Source of the DNA: Alteromonas sp. BL110 | GTDB lineage: Bacteria; Pseudomonadota; Gammaproteobacteria; Enterobacterales; Alteromonadaceae | Reading direction: 5' to 3' | Assembly (NCBI RefSeq): GCF_003443615.1 | Contig: NZ_CP031967.1 | Coordinates: 1,674,001-1,738,000, forward strand | DNA: 64,000 bases | Shown: piece by piece, positions 18,597-29,878 of the stretch | Layout of the letters: each line of letters opens with the position of its first letter | Position numbering within the stretch: position 1 is the first letter of the stretch | Position numbers and translations under genes: made by a program | The notes under the pieces: generated by a model | Told to the model about the DNA's origin: nothing | Databases searched by the model: none | Seen by the model: only the letters and a program-made list of their open reading frames with translations

Positions 18597-18612
18597 CTGT
18601 ATAAAAATACAG
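18597..18612 (+). promoter_or_regulatory. LexA (SOS) box of imuA
   Basis: The sequence CTGT-N8-ACAG with an AT-rich centre (CTGTATAAAAATACAG) is a perfect gammaproteobacterial SOS box. It sits at the predicted transcription start 16 bases before the imuA ATG. Damage-induced expression of the cassette follows from this. Confidence 0.92.
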
Positions 18613-18627
18613 TTTATTTTGAGTGCT

Positions 18628-19347
18628 ATGAAAAAAACGTTATCCACGCTTAATAATCATCCGCATATTTGGCGGGCTAGAGACCAGAAACAAAGTGAAA
18701 CTAAATTTTCGCTGGGTTTTTCGTGTCTGGATAAAGCACTTAACGGTGGCGTTGCCTCTACAGGTCTTGTACGTATTTCCTCACTCACTGGCGTAGGTGA
18801 ACTTTCGCTATTTAAACGGGTTATTTGCCAGCATCGCACACATAAACTGGTGGTATTTATTAACCCTCCGGGGCTACTACAGTCACCTTGGTTAGAAAAT
18901 CTGGGGCTTAAAGCGCAACAAGTGCTGGTAGTAAAAACAAGTGCAGCACAGGAGGCGTTGTGGGCGGCAGAGCAATGTTTAAAAAGCACAGCTTGCCATT
19001 GCGTGGTACTGTGGAGCGATGCTGTAAATCAAAAAGAAGCGCGCCGTCTGCAAGTTGCAGCAACGCATAATGATGCGCTGTGCTTGCTGTATACTCCACC
19101 GCAACACCAGTTATCACAAACAAGCTCGCACACACCAAGCCAAAACGATAACTCATTGCCCATTACTTTAGATATTGCGCTACTTGGCAAACCCCACGCT
19201 GTGTCGGTGAACATACGCAAACAACGTCATGGGTGGCCAAAAGATAACATTGTTATTTCTCATCGGTGGACCCCTGATAATCATGCCATTAAATGGGCCA
19301 TGGCACATAACACGCTTTCCGATCAGGCTTTACACTCTGTGAACTAA
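18628..19347 (+). CDS. imuA: ImuA, RecA-like SOS mutagenesis accessory protein
   Basis: ImuA is the RecA/SulA-like first protein of the imuA-imuB-dnaE2 translesion cassette, and probably interacts with RecA and ImuB. The 239-residue chain begins MKKTLSTLNNH; the RecA-core-like region (about 25-170) includes FSCLDKALNGGVASTGLVRI, but the Walker A lysine region is degenerate (SLTGVGELSLF), so ATP binding is doubtful. The ATG at 18628 is chosen over an upstream TTG because it matches family starts. The next gene begins two bases after its stop. It is LexA controlled. Confidence 0.9.
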   Translation: MKKTLSTLNNHPHIWRARDQKQSETKFSLGFSCLDKALNGGVASTGLVRISSLTGVGELSLFKRVICQHRTHKLVVFINPPGLLQSPWLENLGLKAQQVLVVKTSAAQEALWAAEQCLKSTACHCVVLWSDAVNQKEARRLQVAATHNDALCLLYTPPQHQLSQTSSHTPSQNDNSLPITLDIALLGKPHAVSVNIRKQRHGWPKDNIVISHRWTPDNHAIKWAMAHNTLSDQALHSVN

Positions 19348-19349
19348 TA

Positions 19350-20834
19350 ATGCTGTGGGCCTATATTTACTGTTATCAACTTACTTTAGACAGCCACATA
19401 CAAGCGGCTACAAGTAAACGTGCGCACAGGCAAGGGGCTAGAAACGAAGCTAACAAAAGTTCTTCGCCATTACCGTCGAATACACCTATTGCTGTGTATT
19501 GCAGTAAAACGAACAAAATTACGCAGTGTAATGATATTGCGAAAAAAGAAGGCATTGAAATTGATCATGGACTTGCCCAAGCCGCGGCACTGTGCCCCTA
19601 CGTGCATATTCTGCCTTTCAGTGAAGAAGCCGAAAAGCATATGCTGACACAACTAGCCCATCGGCTGTACCCTCTTGCTTCTGACATCGTACTAGACAGC
19701 CACATTCACTCGAATAGCGTAAATGGTCTGGCAGTAAGGCTAGATAACCTAACTCATTACTATGGCGGGCATAAGCCACTATGGAAAACCCTAACTCAAG
19801 CACTCGCAGAGGCAGATATTCGTTATCATTTTGCCAGTGCATGGACAATTGAGGCCGCAAAGGTATTAGCCCTTCATAAACACAATACCTATTTACATAC
19901 GCCCGATGACATAAAAAAAGCGCTCAGTACGTGTCCGCTTTCTATTACAGCTTTGTCACCTAAAGTCATTGAGCCCCTGGCAAGGGTGGGGGTTACCCGT
20001 GTACAGCAGCTATTGGCCATGCCGGTACAAGAACTGGGGCGGCGCTTCGACAATAACACCATTATGTATCTAACTGCGCTCAGAGGAGAAACTTTTCCCC
20101 GCGTTACGCTATTTAGGCCTTTAGAGCATTTTGATAACTTTACCTTATTGCCTTTTGATATTGAAAACACGCAGCACCTAACCCCTTTCGTCACGCAGCA
20201 ATTTGAGCATTTGTCCCACTATTTACGCGCCAGGAACTTATATACATCGAGCATCGGCGTGCACGTACACTTCAGAGAAGCGCCTGTAATGGATATTAAT
20301 ATTCAATCGGCTCTTCCTCAGTCCTCAGTACAAAGTTGGCTACCGCTGTTTAGCCTTAAAACTGAGAACTTGGAGTTACCCGAACCTGCCACAGCGATTG
20401 CGCTCACCTGTCAGCAATTTGAAGAAATAGATTCGCAGAATGGCGACTTTTTTAGCGATAGGTTTAATGACGTTGCACAAAAACAATTAGTTGGGCGCTT
20501 AAATGCCAAGCTAGGCGATAACAGTACGTTTCAACCTCGCGCTGCCGACAGTCATCAGTTTGAATACATGACGGCAACTGAATCGAGCGCTGGCGACGGC
20601 ACCGGTAATTACGCTTATAGCAGTGACATTACGCCCACTTTTACCTTTGATACACCTAAGCCGCTTATTCAGGCGACCCAAATTTGCTTTGGCCCCGTGC
20701 GGTTACACAGCGAGTGGTGGCACGACAGTCCAACAAAGCGAGATTATTTCATCGCCCAGACTGAGCAATGTGTAAGACTTTTAGTATTTAAAGACGAAGA
20801 GAGCTGCTGGTGGGTACAGGGCCTTTTTTGCTAG
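19350..20834 (+). CDS. imuB: ImuB, catalytically inactive Y-family polymerase homologue
   Basis: ImuB is the hub of the mutasome; it resembles Y-family polymerases but lacks the catalytic acidic residues and links DnaE2 to the beta clamp. The 494-residue chain starts MLWAYIYCYQLTLDSH, where active enzymes have a DxD-type opening, and shows AVYCSKTNKITQCNDIAKKEGI, the family's palm region. A classic C-terminal QLxLF clamp motif is not obvious; NGDFF near residue 370 and an SWLPLF segment near 335 are the nearest candidates. It lies between imuA (2-base gap) and dnaE2 (41-base gap). Confidence 0.9.
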   Translation: MLWAYIYCYQLTLDSHIQAATSKRAHRQGARNEANKSSSPLPSNTPIAVYCSKTNKITQCNDIAKKEGIEIDHGLAQAAALCPYVHILPFSEEAEKHMLTQLAHRLYPLASDIVLDSHIHSNSVNGLAVRLDNLTHYYGGHKPLWKTLTQALAEADIRYHFASAWTIEAAKVLALHKHNTYLHTPDDIKKALSTCPLSITALSPKVIEPLARVGVTRVQQLLAMPVQELGRRFDNNTIMYLTALRGETFPRVTLFRPLEHFDNFTLLPFDIENTQHLTPFVTQQFEHLSHYLRARNLYTSSIGVHVHFREAPVMDINIQSALPQSSVQSWLPLFSLKTENLELPEPATAIALTCQQFEEIDSQNGDFFSDRFNDVAQKQLVGRLNAKLGDNSTFQPRAADSHQFEYMTATESSAGDGTGNYAYSSDITPTFTFDTPKPLIQATQICFGPVRLHSEWWHDSPTKRDYFIAQTEQCVRLLVFKDEESCWWVQGLFC

Positions 20835-20875
20835 CCGTATGCGCTTAAAGAAGAGGAAAAGGTAAAAGCGAAATA

Positions 20876-23800
20876 ATGAGATACAGCGAACTCTTTTGCC
20901 AAAGTAACTATAGCTTTCTCTGCGGCGCCTCCTCTCCTGCTGAGCTTGTGACCACGGCTTCTTTTCTTGGCTACGACGCGCTTGCCATTACTGACGAATG
21001 CTCGGTAGCAGGAGTAGTGCGGGCTTTCGATGAAATAACACATCAGGGTCTACCTATTACGCTTATTGTTGGCAGTTACTTTGTATTTGATGACACTTTA
21101 TCTTTTATACTGCTGTGCCCGAACAAAGCAGCCTACAGCGAACTGTGTCGAATTATTACTAACGCGAGGCGTCGCTCTGAAAAAGGAGAATATCAACTAG
21201 CCGAGTGGGACTTACGTACCATTCGTCACTGCAAGTTCATTTGGCTACCAAGCGGAAAAGAAGCCCATGATAAGCATTGGGCTGAGTGGCTGCAAAAGCA
21301 CTCAAGCATCGATGCCTATATTGGTGCTCAGCGCCTATTAGACGGACAGGATCACCAGAGGTTTGCGCACTACAACCATTTACAGTCTGCCTACCCCTTT
21401 CCGGTTATTGCCTGTACGGGTGTACTCATGCATCACGCTGACAGGCTACCGCTTCAACATGTGCTGCACGCTACTAACATACATACCAGTGTAGATAAAA
21501 TAGGTCGGGAAGCATTGAGTAACGCAGAGCGTAGTCTGCGTACCATACAAAAAATAAAGAAGCTTTACCCTGAGAAGTGGGTAGCCAATACCAATGCCCT
21601 AGCCCAGGCATTCACATTTTCTTTAGAAGAACTGCGCTATCACTATCCTTCGGAACTCGTGCCAGAAGGGTATACGCCTACATCGTATTTACGGGAGCGC
21701 GTAGAAGCCGGTATTAAAGTGCGCTTTCCAGAAGGTATAACCCCTGAAATCCGTCAAATTATAGAAAAAGAACTGACGCTTATTGCCGAACAAGACTATG
21801 AGTATTTCTTTTTAACCATTTATGACATTGTTCAGTTTGCTAAGCGGCAGCGGATTTTGTACCAAGGACGAGGGTCGGCAGCAAACTCTGTGGTGTGTTA
21901 TTGCCTGGAAATAACGGCTGTAGATCCAAGGCAAATAAGCGTACTGTTCGAGCGTTTCATATCCAAAGAACGTAACGAGCCGCCCGATATTGATGTGGAT
22001 TTTGAGCATCAACGCCGTGAAGAAATCATTCAATACATTTATCAAAAATACGGCAGGGAAAGAACCGCTATCGCAGCTACGGTTATTTGCTATCGCTTTA
22101 AGTCAGCGTTTAAAGATGTAGGCAAGGCACTGGGCTTTAGCGAGTCTCAGCTTGATTTTGTGGTAAAACAAATCAACCGCCGAGACAGCGTTATTCCGTG
22201 GAAATCTCAGCTGGCAGGGCTTGGGCTTAATCCTGAAGAGCCTAGAGTACAGCAATTAATTGCCCTTACCGAAGCTTTACTGGGCACGCCCCGACATTTG
22301 TCGCAACATGTGGGCGGTTTTGTTATTAGCGCAGGCCCCCTCTATGACCTTGTCCCTATTGAAAATGCCTCAATGGAAGACCGTACCATTATTCAATGGG
22401 ATAAGGATGACATTGAAACCTTAGGTCTTTTAAAAGTCGATGTATTGGCGCTTGGGATGTTAAGCGCTATACGCCGCGCATTTTCTCTTATCAATAAACA
22501 GTATCCTATTGAAACCAGCATTCCATTTATCACCAAGCTCGGGGATGACAAGCAGGTTTTCGATATGATTTGCCGAGCCGATACAGTTGGTGTTTTTCAA
22601 ATAGAATCCCGGGCTCAGATGTCTATGCTGCCAAGGCTTAAACCCCGTCGCTATTACGATTTAGTCGTACAAATAGCCATTGTACGGCCAGGACCGATTC
22701 AAGGCGACATGGTCCACCCTTATCTAATACGTCGCCACGGCAATGAAACCATTAGCTACCCGTCTAAAGATGTGGAAAAGGTGCTATCTAGAACTATGGG
22801 TGTGCCTATCTTTCAAGAACAAGTGATTCAGCTTGCCATGGTTGCCGCTGGCTTCAGTGGTGGAGAAGCTGACCAACTGCGGCGTGCTATGGCTAGCTGG
22901 AAAAAGGACGGCAGAATTTTTGAATTCAGAGATAAGCTCATTAAGGGTATGACGGATAAAGGTTATGACAGTACGTTCGCCCATAACTTATTTGAACAAA
23001 TTAAAGGCTTTGCAGGGTACGGCTTCCCTGAATCTCACTCAGCGTCTTTTGCGGTATTAGCTTATGTGTCTTGCTGGTTGAAGTTTTACTTCCCCATCGA
23101 GTTTTACGTGGCGCTGTTAAATAGCTGGCCCATGGGGTTTTACTCTCCTTCTCAGTTAGTTCAAGACGCTAAGCGTCATCACATACGTGTAGAGGCGCCC
23201 TGCGTTAACCAGTCGAGCACAGAGCACACGTTAGTTGCAAAGGGGCAAGAAAAGTACATACAGCTTGGCCTTAAGCTTATTAAAGGTTTAAGTGAAGCAT
23301 CGTCCCAGCTTATTGTGGAAAACCGTTCAGATAAAGGCTACACCAATGTTGAACAGTTGCAGGCGCTATCGCTAAAAAGTAATGAACTCGAGGCACTTGC
23401 CAGCGCAGATGCGCTTCGTACTATTTCAGGAAACCGGTACGAAACCCGTTGGCGAATTATGGATACACAAACGCGTTTACCGCTATTTGATAACGATGAT
23501 TACGATGCAGATAAAAGTGGAAAAAAGCTAGGAGCAGCCCCCTCTGAAGCAGAAAATTTACTAGAAGATTATGCCTCGACAGGCCTGTCTGTAAATAACC
23601 ATCCTATTTCATTGCTCAAGCAGCAACATGAGCTTAAAGACATAAGCTGGTCTAATTCGCTTAAAGGTAAAAAAAATAAATCTGTTGTTAAAGTACTTGG
23701 GGCAGTAACTGGTCGACAGGCCCCAGGTACAGCCGCAGGCGTTACCTTTCTGACTTTAGAAGATGATATCGGCAATATGAACGTTGTGGTATGGCAAGCT

Positions 23801-23965
23801 ACAGCGCGCGCTCAGCAGAAAACTTTTTTGAAAGCTAAACTTCTTCAAGTTAACGGAGTCATTGAACATTCAAAAGAAGGGGTTATTCACATCATTGCGG
23901 GTAAGCTTATCGACCGTACGTCTTGGCTCGAGAAGCTGTCTTTAAACTCTAGAGATTTTCACTGA
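20876..23965 (+). CDS. dnaE2: error-prone DNA polymerase III alpha subunit homologue DnaE2 (ImuC)
   Basis: DnaE2 is the C-family polymerase that performs damage-induced mutagenic synthesis with ImuA and ImuB. The 1029-residue chain has an N-terminal PHP domain (about 1-270), the polymerase core with PPDIDVDF (catalytic Asp371 and Asp373), an HhH region and a C-terminal OB fold (about 910-1010: VKVLGAVTGRQAPGTAAG). A QTRLPLF segment at 865-871 fits a beta-clamp binding motif. Length is typical for DnaE2 and shorter than replicative DnaE. The cassette lies under one LexA-controlled promoter. Confidence 0.95.
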   Translation: MRYSELFCQSNYSFLCGASSPAELVTTASFLGYDALAITDECSVAGVVRAFDEITHQGLPITLIVGSYFVFDDTLSFILLCPNKAAYSELCRIITNARRRSEKGEYQLAEWDLRTIRHCKFIWLPSGKEAHDKHWAEWLQKHSSIDAYIGAQRLLDGQDHQRFAHYNHLQSAYPFPVIACTGVLMHHADRLPLQHVLHATNIHTSVDKIGREALSNAERSLRTIQKIKKLYPEKWVANTNALAQAFTFSLEELRYHYPSELVPEGYTPTSYLRERVEAGIKVRFPEGITPEIRQIIEKELTLIAEQDYEYFFLTIYDIVQFAKRQRILYQGRGSAANSVVCYCLEITAVDPRQISVLFERFISKERNEPPDIDVDFEHQRREEIIQYIYQKYGRERTAIAATVICYRFKSAFKDVGKALGFSESQLDFVVKQINRRDSVIPWKSQLAGLGLNPEEPRVQQLIALTEALLGTPRHLSQHVGGFVISAGPLYDLVPIENASMEDRTIIQWDKDDIETLGLLKVDVLALGMLSAIRRAFSLINKQYPIETSIPFITKLGDDKQVFDMICRADTVGVFQIESRAQMSMLPRLKPRRYYDLVVQIAIVRPGPIQGDMVHPYLIRRHGNETISYPSKDVEKVLSRTMGVPIFQEQVIQLAMVAAGFSGGEADQLRRAMASWKKDGRIFEFRDKLIKGMTDKGYDSTFAHNLFEQIKGFAGYGFPESHSASFAVLAYVSCWLKFYFPIEFYVALLNSWPMGFYSPSQLVQDAKRHHIRVEAPCVNQSSTEHTLVAKGQEKYIQLGLKLIKGLSEASSQLIVENRSDKGYTNVEQLQALSLKSNELEALASADALRTISGNRYETRWRIMDTQTRLPLFDNDDYDADKSGKKLGAAPSEAENLLEDYASTGLSVNNHPISLLKQQHELKDISWSNSLKGKKNKSVVKVLGAVTGRQAPGTAAGVTFLTLEDDIGNMNVVVWQATARAQQKTFLKAKLLQVNGVIEHSKEGVIHIIAGKLIDRTSWLEKLSLNSRDFH

Positions 23966-24103
23966 ATCTTTTAGAGCTTCAAAGCGATAGGTTATGGTGC
24001 GCAAATCAATGATTTTTTGATTAATAATTTCTTTCTTTGTGAGGTAACATACAAGTAATTTCTCGATACCTGTAGAGCACAGTTGTCATTTTCGGAGTAT
24101 AAA

Positions 24104-24895
24104 ATGATGCGATGGATGGCGCTTTGTATTATCTGCTTATTCAGTGGTAATAGCTACGCAGATAAATATATAGTTGGCGCACAAAATTTAGCGTACTTCC
24201 CTCACTACGACTTTTCTTCGCAAGTAGATAAAGGCGTAGCATGGTCAATTCTAGAAGCCTTTTCTGACGCTTCTGGACACGAATTTATTTATTTGAGTCT
24301 GCCGATAAGACGGCTTCAACTAGAGCTGGTGAAAGGTAATGTTGATTTTGTATACCCTGATAACAGAGGCTGGTATAACAGCATCACCACTTCAAGCGAT
24401 AAGCATTTTTCACTCCCCTTAACCAATGCAGTAACAGGAACAATCGTTAAGCGAGAGCATGCAGGAGAAGGCATTGATGAGATAAAGCATTTAGCCATGC
24501 CTCTAGGTTTCACACCGGTAAACTGGCAGGATAGAATAGACAATAAACATACACGAATAACTTGGGTTAACAATATACAACAGGGTTTAGCCCTCTTATA
24601 TCAAGAGCGCGTCGACGGGTTAGATTTGGAATACTTTGTCAGCCAAAGTTCCGCACCGCTAGCGTATGAGAAAGGCGCATTTACTTTAGATTTAACGCTT
24701 CCTCATAACGAAATCCCTTTTTCTTTGTCTACGCTATATCATAAAGACATTATTAGTGAACTGAATGATTTCATATCCTCAAACCCCGAATTAATTGATA
24801 GTATAAAAGCGAAATACGGAATAACCCCTTTTGAGCAATTGTCTCAACAGCTTCTTAACGAACAAGGATTGAAAATTGAAGAGGTTTGGAAATAA
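24104..24895 (+). CDS. periplasmic solute-binding-like protein, family 3 (first of tandem pair)
   Basis: This 263-residue protein has a signal peptide (MMRWMALCIICLFSGNSYA) and a mature region with the two-lobe family 3 binding-protein layout (DKGVAWSILEAFSDASG ... RLQLELVKGNVDFVYPDN). The ATG at 24104, seven bases after GGAG, is preferred to an upstream TTG. No permease or ATPase gene is nearby, so it may serve as a sensor or accessory rather than an ABC transporter subunit. The next gene is a clear paralogue that overlaps its end by 20 bases. The ligand cannot be predicted. Confidence 0.78.
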   Translation: MMRWMALCIICLFSGNSYADKYIVGAQNLAYFPHYDFSSQVDKGVAWSILEAFSDASGHEFIYLSLPIRRLQLELVKGNVDFVYPDNRGWYNSITTSSDKHFSLPLTNAVTGTIVKREHAGEGIDEIKHLAMPLGFTPVNWQDRIDNKHTRITWVNNIQQGLALLYQERVDGLDLEYFVSQSSAPLAYEKGAFTLDLTLPHNEIPFSLSTLYHKDIISELNDFISSNPELIDSIKAKYGITPFEQLSQQLLNEQGLKIEEVWK

Positions 24896-25706
24896 TGTCT
24901 GTCGCTTTTTACGTGTCGTTACTTTATTACTGACGCTTACCGTTTCAAGCTCATTTGTTTGTGCCCATACCTATATCGTAGGTGCACAAGACATAGAATA
25001 TTATCCGTATTACAACTTTTCATCAGAGCACGATAAAGGGCTAGGTAGAGCTATCCTTGATGCCTTTTCCAAGAAAACTGGACATAATTTCATTTACTTA
25101 AACATGCCGGTTACGCGCCTTCAAATAGAGTTAAAGAAGGGCAATGTAGATTTCGTCTTTCCTGACAATCCTAAATGGTATAACCAAATAACACATAAGC
25201 TCGGTAAAGTTTATTCTGAGCCACTTACCGACACATTTGCAGTAACTCTAGTTAAAAAAGAAAACCAAGGCACAGAGCTTAGCAACATTTCAAAACTTGC
25301 AACGCCCGAAGGCTTTTCGCCTGTTAAATGGAAACAACACATTAAAAACGGGTCGGTTGAAGTAATAGGCGTTAGCAGTATTTATGAAGGCCTTAAGCTT
25401 TTACAGGACGATAAAGTGGACGCTTTTGATGTGGAATACAATGCTGCATTATACTTTATACAACGCCTTCCGCAGTCAGCTTCATTTGTTGCCGACTTAA
25501 CGTTACCTAATGATGTTGTCTCATTTTCCTTATCTACGTTAAATCACGCAGACATTATTGACGAATTAAATGCCTTTTTGCTGACTAATTCTGACGAGAT
25601 AAATGATATAAAAGAAAGATATGGTATTGAAGATACAACGCAACTGAAGAAACAATTAATAAATGAGCAAGGTATTAATAAGAACGCAGTATGGAAGCCC
25701 TTGTAA
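24876..25706 (+). CDS. periplasmic solute-binding-like protein, family 3 (second of tandem pair)
   Basis: This 276-residue paralogue of the preceding protein shares its opening (TYIVGAQDIEYYPYYNFSSE), the DKGLGRAILDAFSKKTGHNF segment and the KKGNVDFVFPDN segment. The signal peptide begins in the overlap; there is no in-frame ATG, so the TTG at 24876, ten bases after AAGGA inside the first gene, is the likely start and implies translational coupling. A tandem duplication followed by divergence explains the pair. No transport partners are encoded alongside. Confidence 0.75.
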   Translation: MKRFGNNVCRFLRVVTLLLTLTVSSSFVCAHTYIVGAQDIEYYPYYNFSSEHDKGLGRAILDAFSKKTGHNFIYLNMPVTRLQIELKKGNVDFVFPDNPKWYNQITHKLGKVYSEPLTDTFAVTLVKKENQGTELSNISKLATPEGFSPVKWKQHIKNGSVEVIGVSSIYEGLKLLQDDKVDAFDVEYNAALYFIQRLPQSASFVADLTLPNDVVSFSLSTLNHADIIDELNAFLLTNSDEINDIKERYGIEDTTQLKKQLINEQGINKNAVWKPL

Positions 25707-25843
25707 AAAGTTCAATAATGTCAGTAATGTAGACTTTCTAGAACTTAACTCTCTTCTATTTTAAAACACTATCCAACTGAAATAATTGCTTTTTTTTGGT
25801 TGGATGATTTTTTGCTTGTTGATTAACAAATCAAGGAGCAATT

Positions 25844-26374
25844 ATGAAACAGTTATCACTACTTTTATTTTCTTTTATCATCATTTTTACCGCTAATGGC
25901 GCGCAGGCAAGGCAAACCGTCAGTGTCGACTATATGCACGGATTTGATGATATTGACGGTATGCGCTTCGCATACCGACCGCTGGAACAAACATTAGCTA
26001 CAGCTTGGTTTGGCGACATAAAGCTCTATTGGGAAGTTAGTGCAGTTGTTTGGGAATATGGCGAGAACGATACGCACAGTACTAGTTATGGCGCGTCACT
26101 GACTCCTGTTTTCATGAAACAGGTATCCACGCTATATGACAAGTATCCTGTATATATAGAAGCAGGTATTGGCGCAAGTTACATTGGCGATCAAAAAGTT
26201 GCAGGTAAAGACATTGGTTCTAACTATCAATTTGAAGACAGGTTAGGTGTGTTTGTAGAGATCGATAAAAAGCAACATGTTGCTCTACGTTATATGCACT
26301 TTTCAAACGGCGGGTTTAACAACGATAACCCAGGATTAGACTTCCTAAACCTATCCTACGCTTACCATTTCTAA
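25844..26374 (+). CDS. PagL-like lipid A 3-O-deacylase (outer membrane)
   Basis: This 176-residue protein has a signal peptide (cut near residue 22, NGAQA) followed by an eight-strand beta-barrel pattern and a C-terminal aromatic residue (SYAYHF). The PagL catalytic motif is recognisable as M-H152-F-S154-N. In Pseudomonas PagL the triad is His-Ser-Glu, with Glu 14 residues after His; here the same position holds Asp166. It would remove the 3-O acyl chain of lipid A in the outer leaflet. Family assignment is good; activity with Asp is unproven. It converges with the rRNA operon, and a hairpin plus T-run follows directly. Confidence 0.78.
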   Translation: MKQLSLLLFSFIIIFTANGAQARQTVSVDYMHGFDDIDGMRFAYRPLEQTLATAWFGDIKLYWEVSAVVWEYGENDTHSTSYGASLTPVFMKQVSTLYDKYPVYIEAGIGASYIGDQKVAGKDIGSNYQFEDRLGVFVEIDKKQHVALRYMHFSNGGFNNDNPGLDFLNLSYAYHF

Positions 26375-26380
26375 TGAAAT

Positions 26381-26417
26381 GGGGTCAGTGTTGTGACTCT
26401 GACCCCCTTTTTTCTTT
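26381..26417 (+). terminator. terminator of the PagL-like gene, built from a GGGGTCAG palindrome
   Basis: Arms GGGGTCAG (26381-26388) and CTGACCCC (26399-26406) form a stem followed by a T-rich run. The same arm sequence occurs in the near-perfect palindrome at 26674-26707, so it belongs to a repeated palindromic element used here as a terminator. Confidence 0.75.
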
Positions 26418-26427
26418 TCCGAAACGC

Positions 26428-26456
26428 AAAAAAACCCGCCGTTAGGCGGGTTTTTC
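26428..26456 (-). terminator. terminator after the distal 5S-like copy
   Basis: A 9-bp stem (26432-26440 with 26445-26453, loop GTTA) is flanked by A- and T-runs on both sides, so it can work in both directions. The same hairpin recurs at 26730-26753 after the normal 5S gene. Confidence 0.85.
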
Positions 26457-26462
26457 TTAATG

Positions 26463-26659
26463 GGACCTGGCAGTCTGGAGGGCCAGCCCGTCTTACTCTC
26501 ACATGAGGCTGGGCCGGTCACCGGAACCCCACACTATCCCTGCGCCGGTCACCGGTCGGCGCTAATACGTTTCATTTCTGAGTTCGGGATGTGGTTGGTC
26601 GCCACTCGATGGGCCGACATGTCGGTCAGGTGGTACCGTATAGCTATGGCTGCCAGGAA
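26463..26659 (-). rRNA. expanded 5S rRNA copy with insertions (functional status uncertain)
   Basis: This copy keeps both strands of 5S helix I (CCTGGCAG ... CTGCCAGG), the CATAGC-TATACGGTACCACCTGA segment, CCGAACTCAGAA-TGAAACGTATTAGCGCC, and the ATAGTGTGGGG and ATGTGAGAGTA segments of the normal copy. It is about 77 bases longer. The extra bases lie in four places: the loop C region, after GCGCCGA, in the helix IV loop, and before the 3' strand of helix I. Several extra segments are self-complementary, including CCGACATGTCGG and two copies of CCGGTGACCGG. It may be a processed, expanded 5S rRNA or a decaying copy. Confidence 0.7.
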
Positions 26660-26673
26660 AAAAAATGGAAGAA

Positions 26674-26707
26674 TAATGGGGTAAGAGTCGCGACTCTGAC
26701 CCCATTA
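26674..26707. repeat. REP-like palindrome between the two 5S copies
   Basis: A 34-base near-perfect palindrome (TAATGGGG ... CCCCATTA with an AGAGTCGCGACTCT centre; one mismatched pair) sits between the 5S copies. The arm GGGGT(C/A)AGAGT is shared with 26381-26406 and resembles palindromes mobilised with RAYT (REP-associated tyrosine) transposases in many proteobacteria. No such transposase is in this window. Confidence 0.75.
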
Positions 26708-26729
26708 CTTTTTCTTTGCTGCAGAAAGC

Positions 26730-26753
26730 AAAAAACCCGCCGTTAGGCGGGTT
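26730..26753 (-). terminator. Rho-independent terminator after the normal 5S gene
   Basis: The same CCCGCC-GTTA-GGCGGG hairpin as at 26432-26453, followed on the minus strand by a T-run about 10 bases after the 5S 3' end. Confidence 0.85.
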
Positions 26754-26763
26754 CTTCTTAATG

Positions 26764-26882
26764 GGACCTGGCAGTGTCCTACTCTCACATGGGGAAACCC
26801 CACACTACCATCGGCGCTAATACGTTTCACTTCTGAGTTCGGAATGGAGTCAGGTGGTACCGTATCGCTATGGCTGCCAGGA
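26764..26882 (-). rRNA. rrf: 5S ribosomal RNA
   Basis: This roughly 119-base gene matches bacterial 5S rRNA throughout: helix I strands (CCTGGCAGCCATAGCGATAC and CTGCCAGG), the conserved CCGAACTCAGAAGTGAAAC loop, and GATGGTAGTGTGGGG with ATGTGAGAGTAGG. It is the last normal gene of the 16S-23S-5S operon. Ends are estimated from E. coli and may be off by a few bases. Confidence 0.95.
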
Positions 26883-27002
26883 AAAACTGGTAACAATCTA
26901 GAAAACTGGATATCAATTCAATCAGTGAGTAACTACTTTTCACTCTACTTGCTTTAGCTTGTCTACAACGCTCAAAAGCCTAAAGCTTTTTGGGCGTTGT
27001 AT
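26883..27002. other. 23S-5S spacer with processing stem
   Basis: The spacer contains a hairpin-forming segment near 26966-27001 (ACAACGC ... GCGTTGT) at the 23S 3' end, likely part of the processing structure. No tRNA is present. Confidence 0.5.
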
Positions 27003-29878
<2,876 letters not shown>

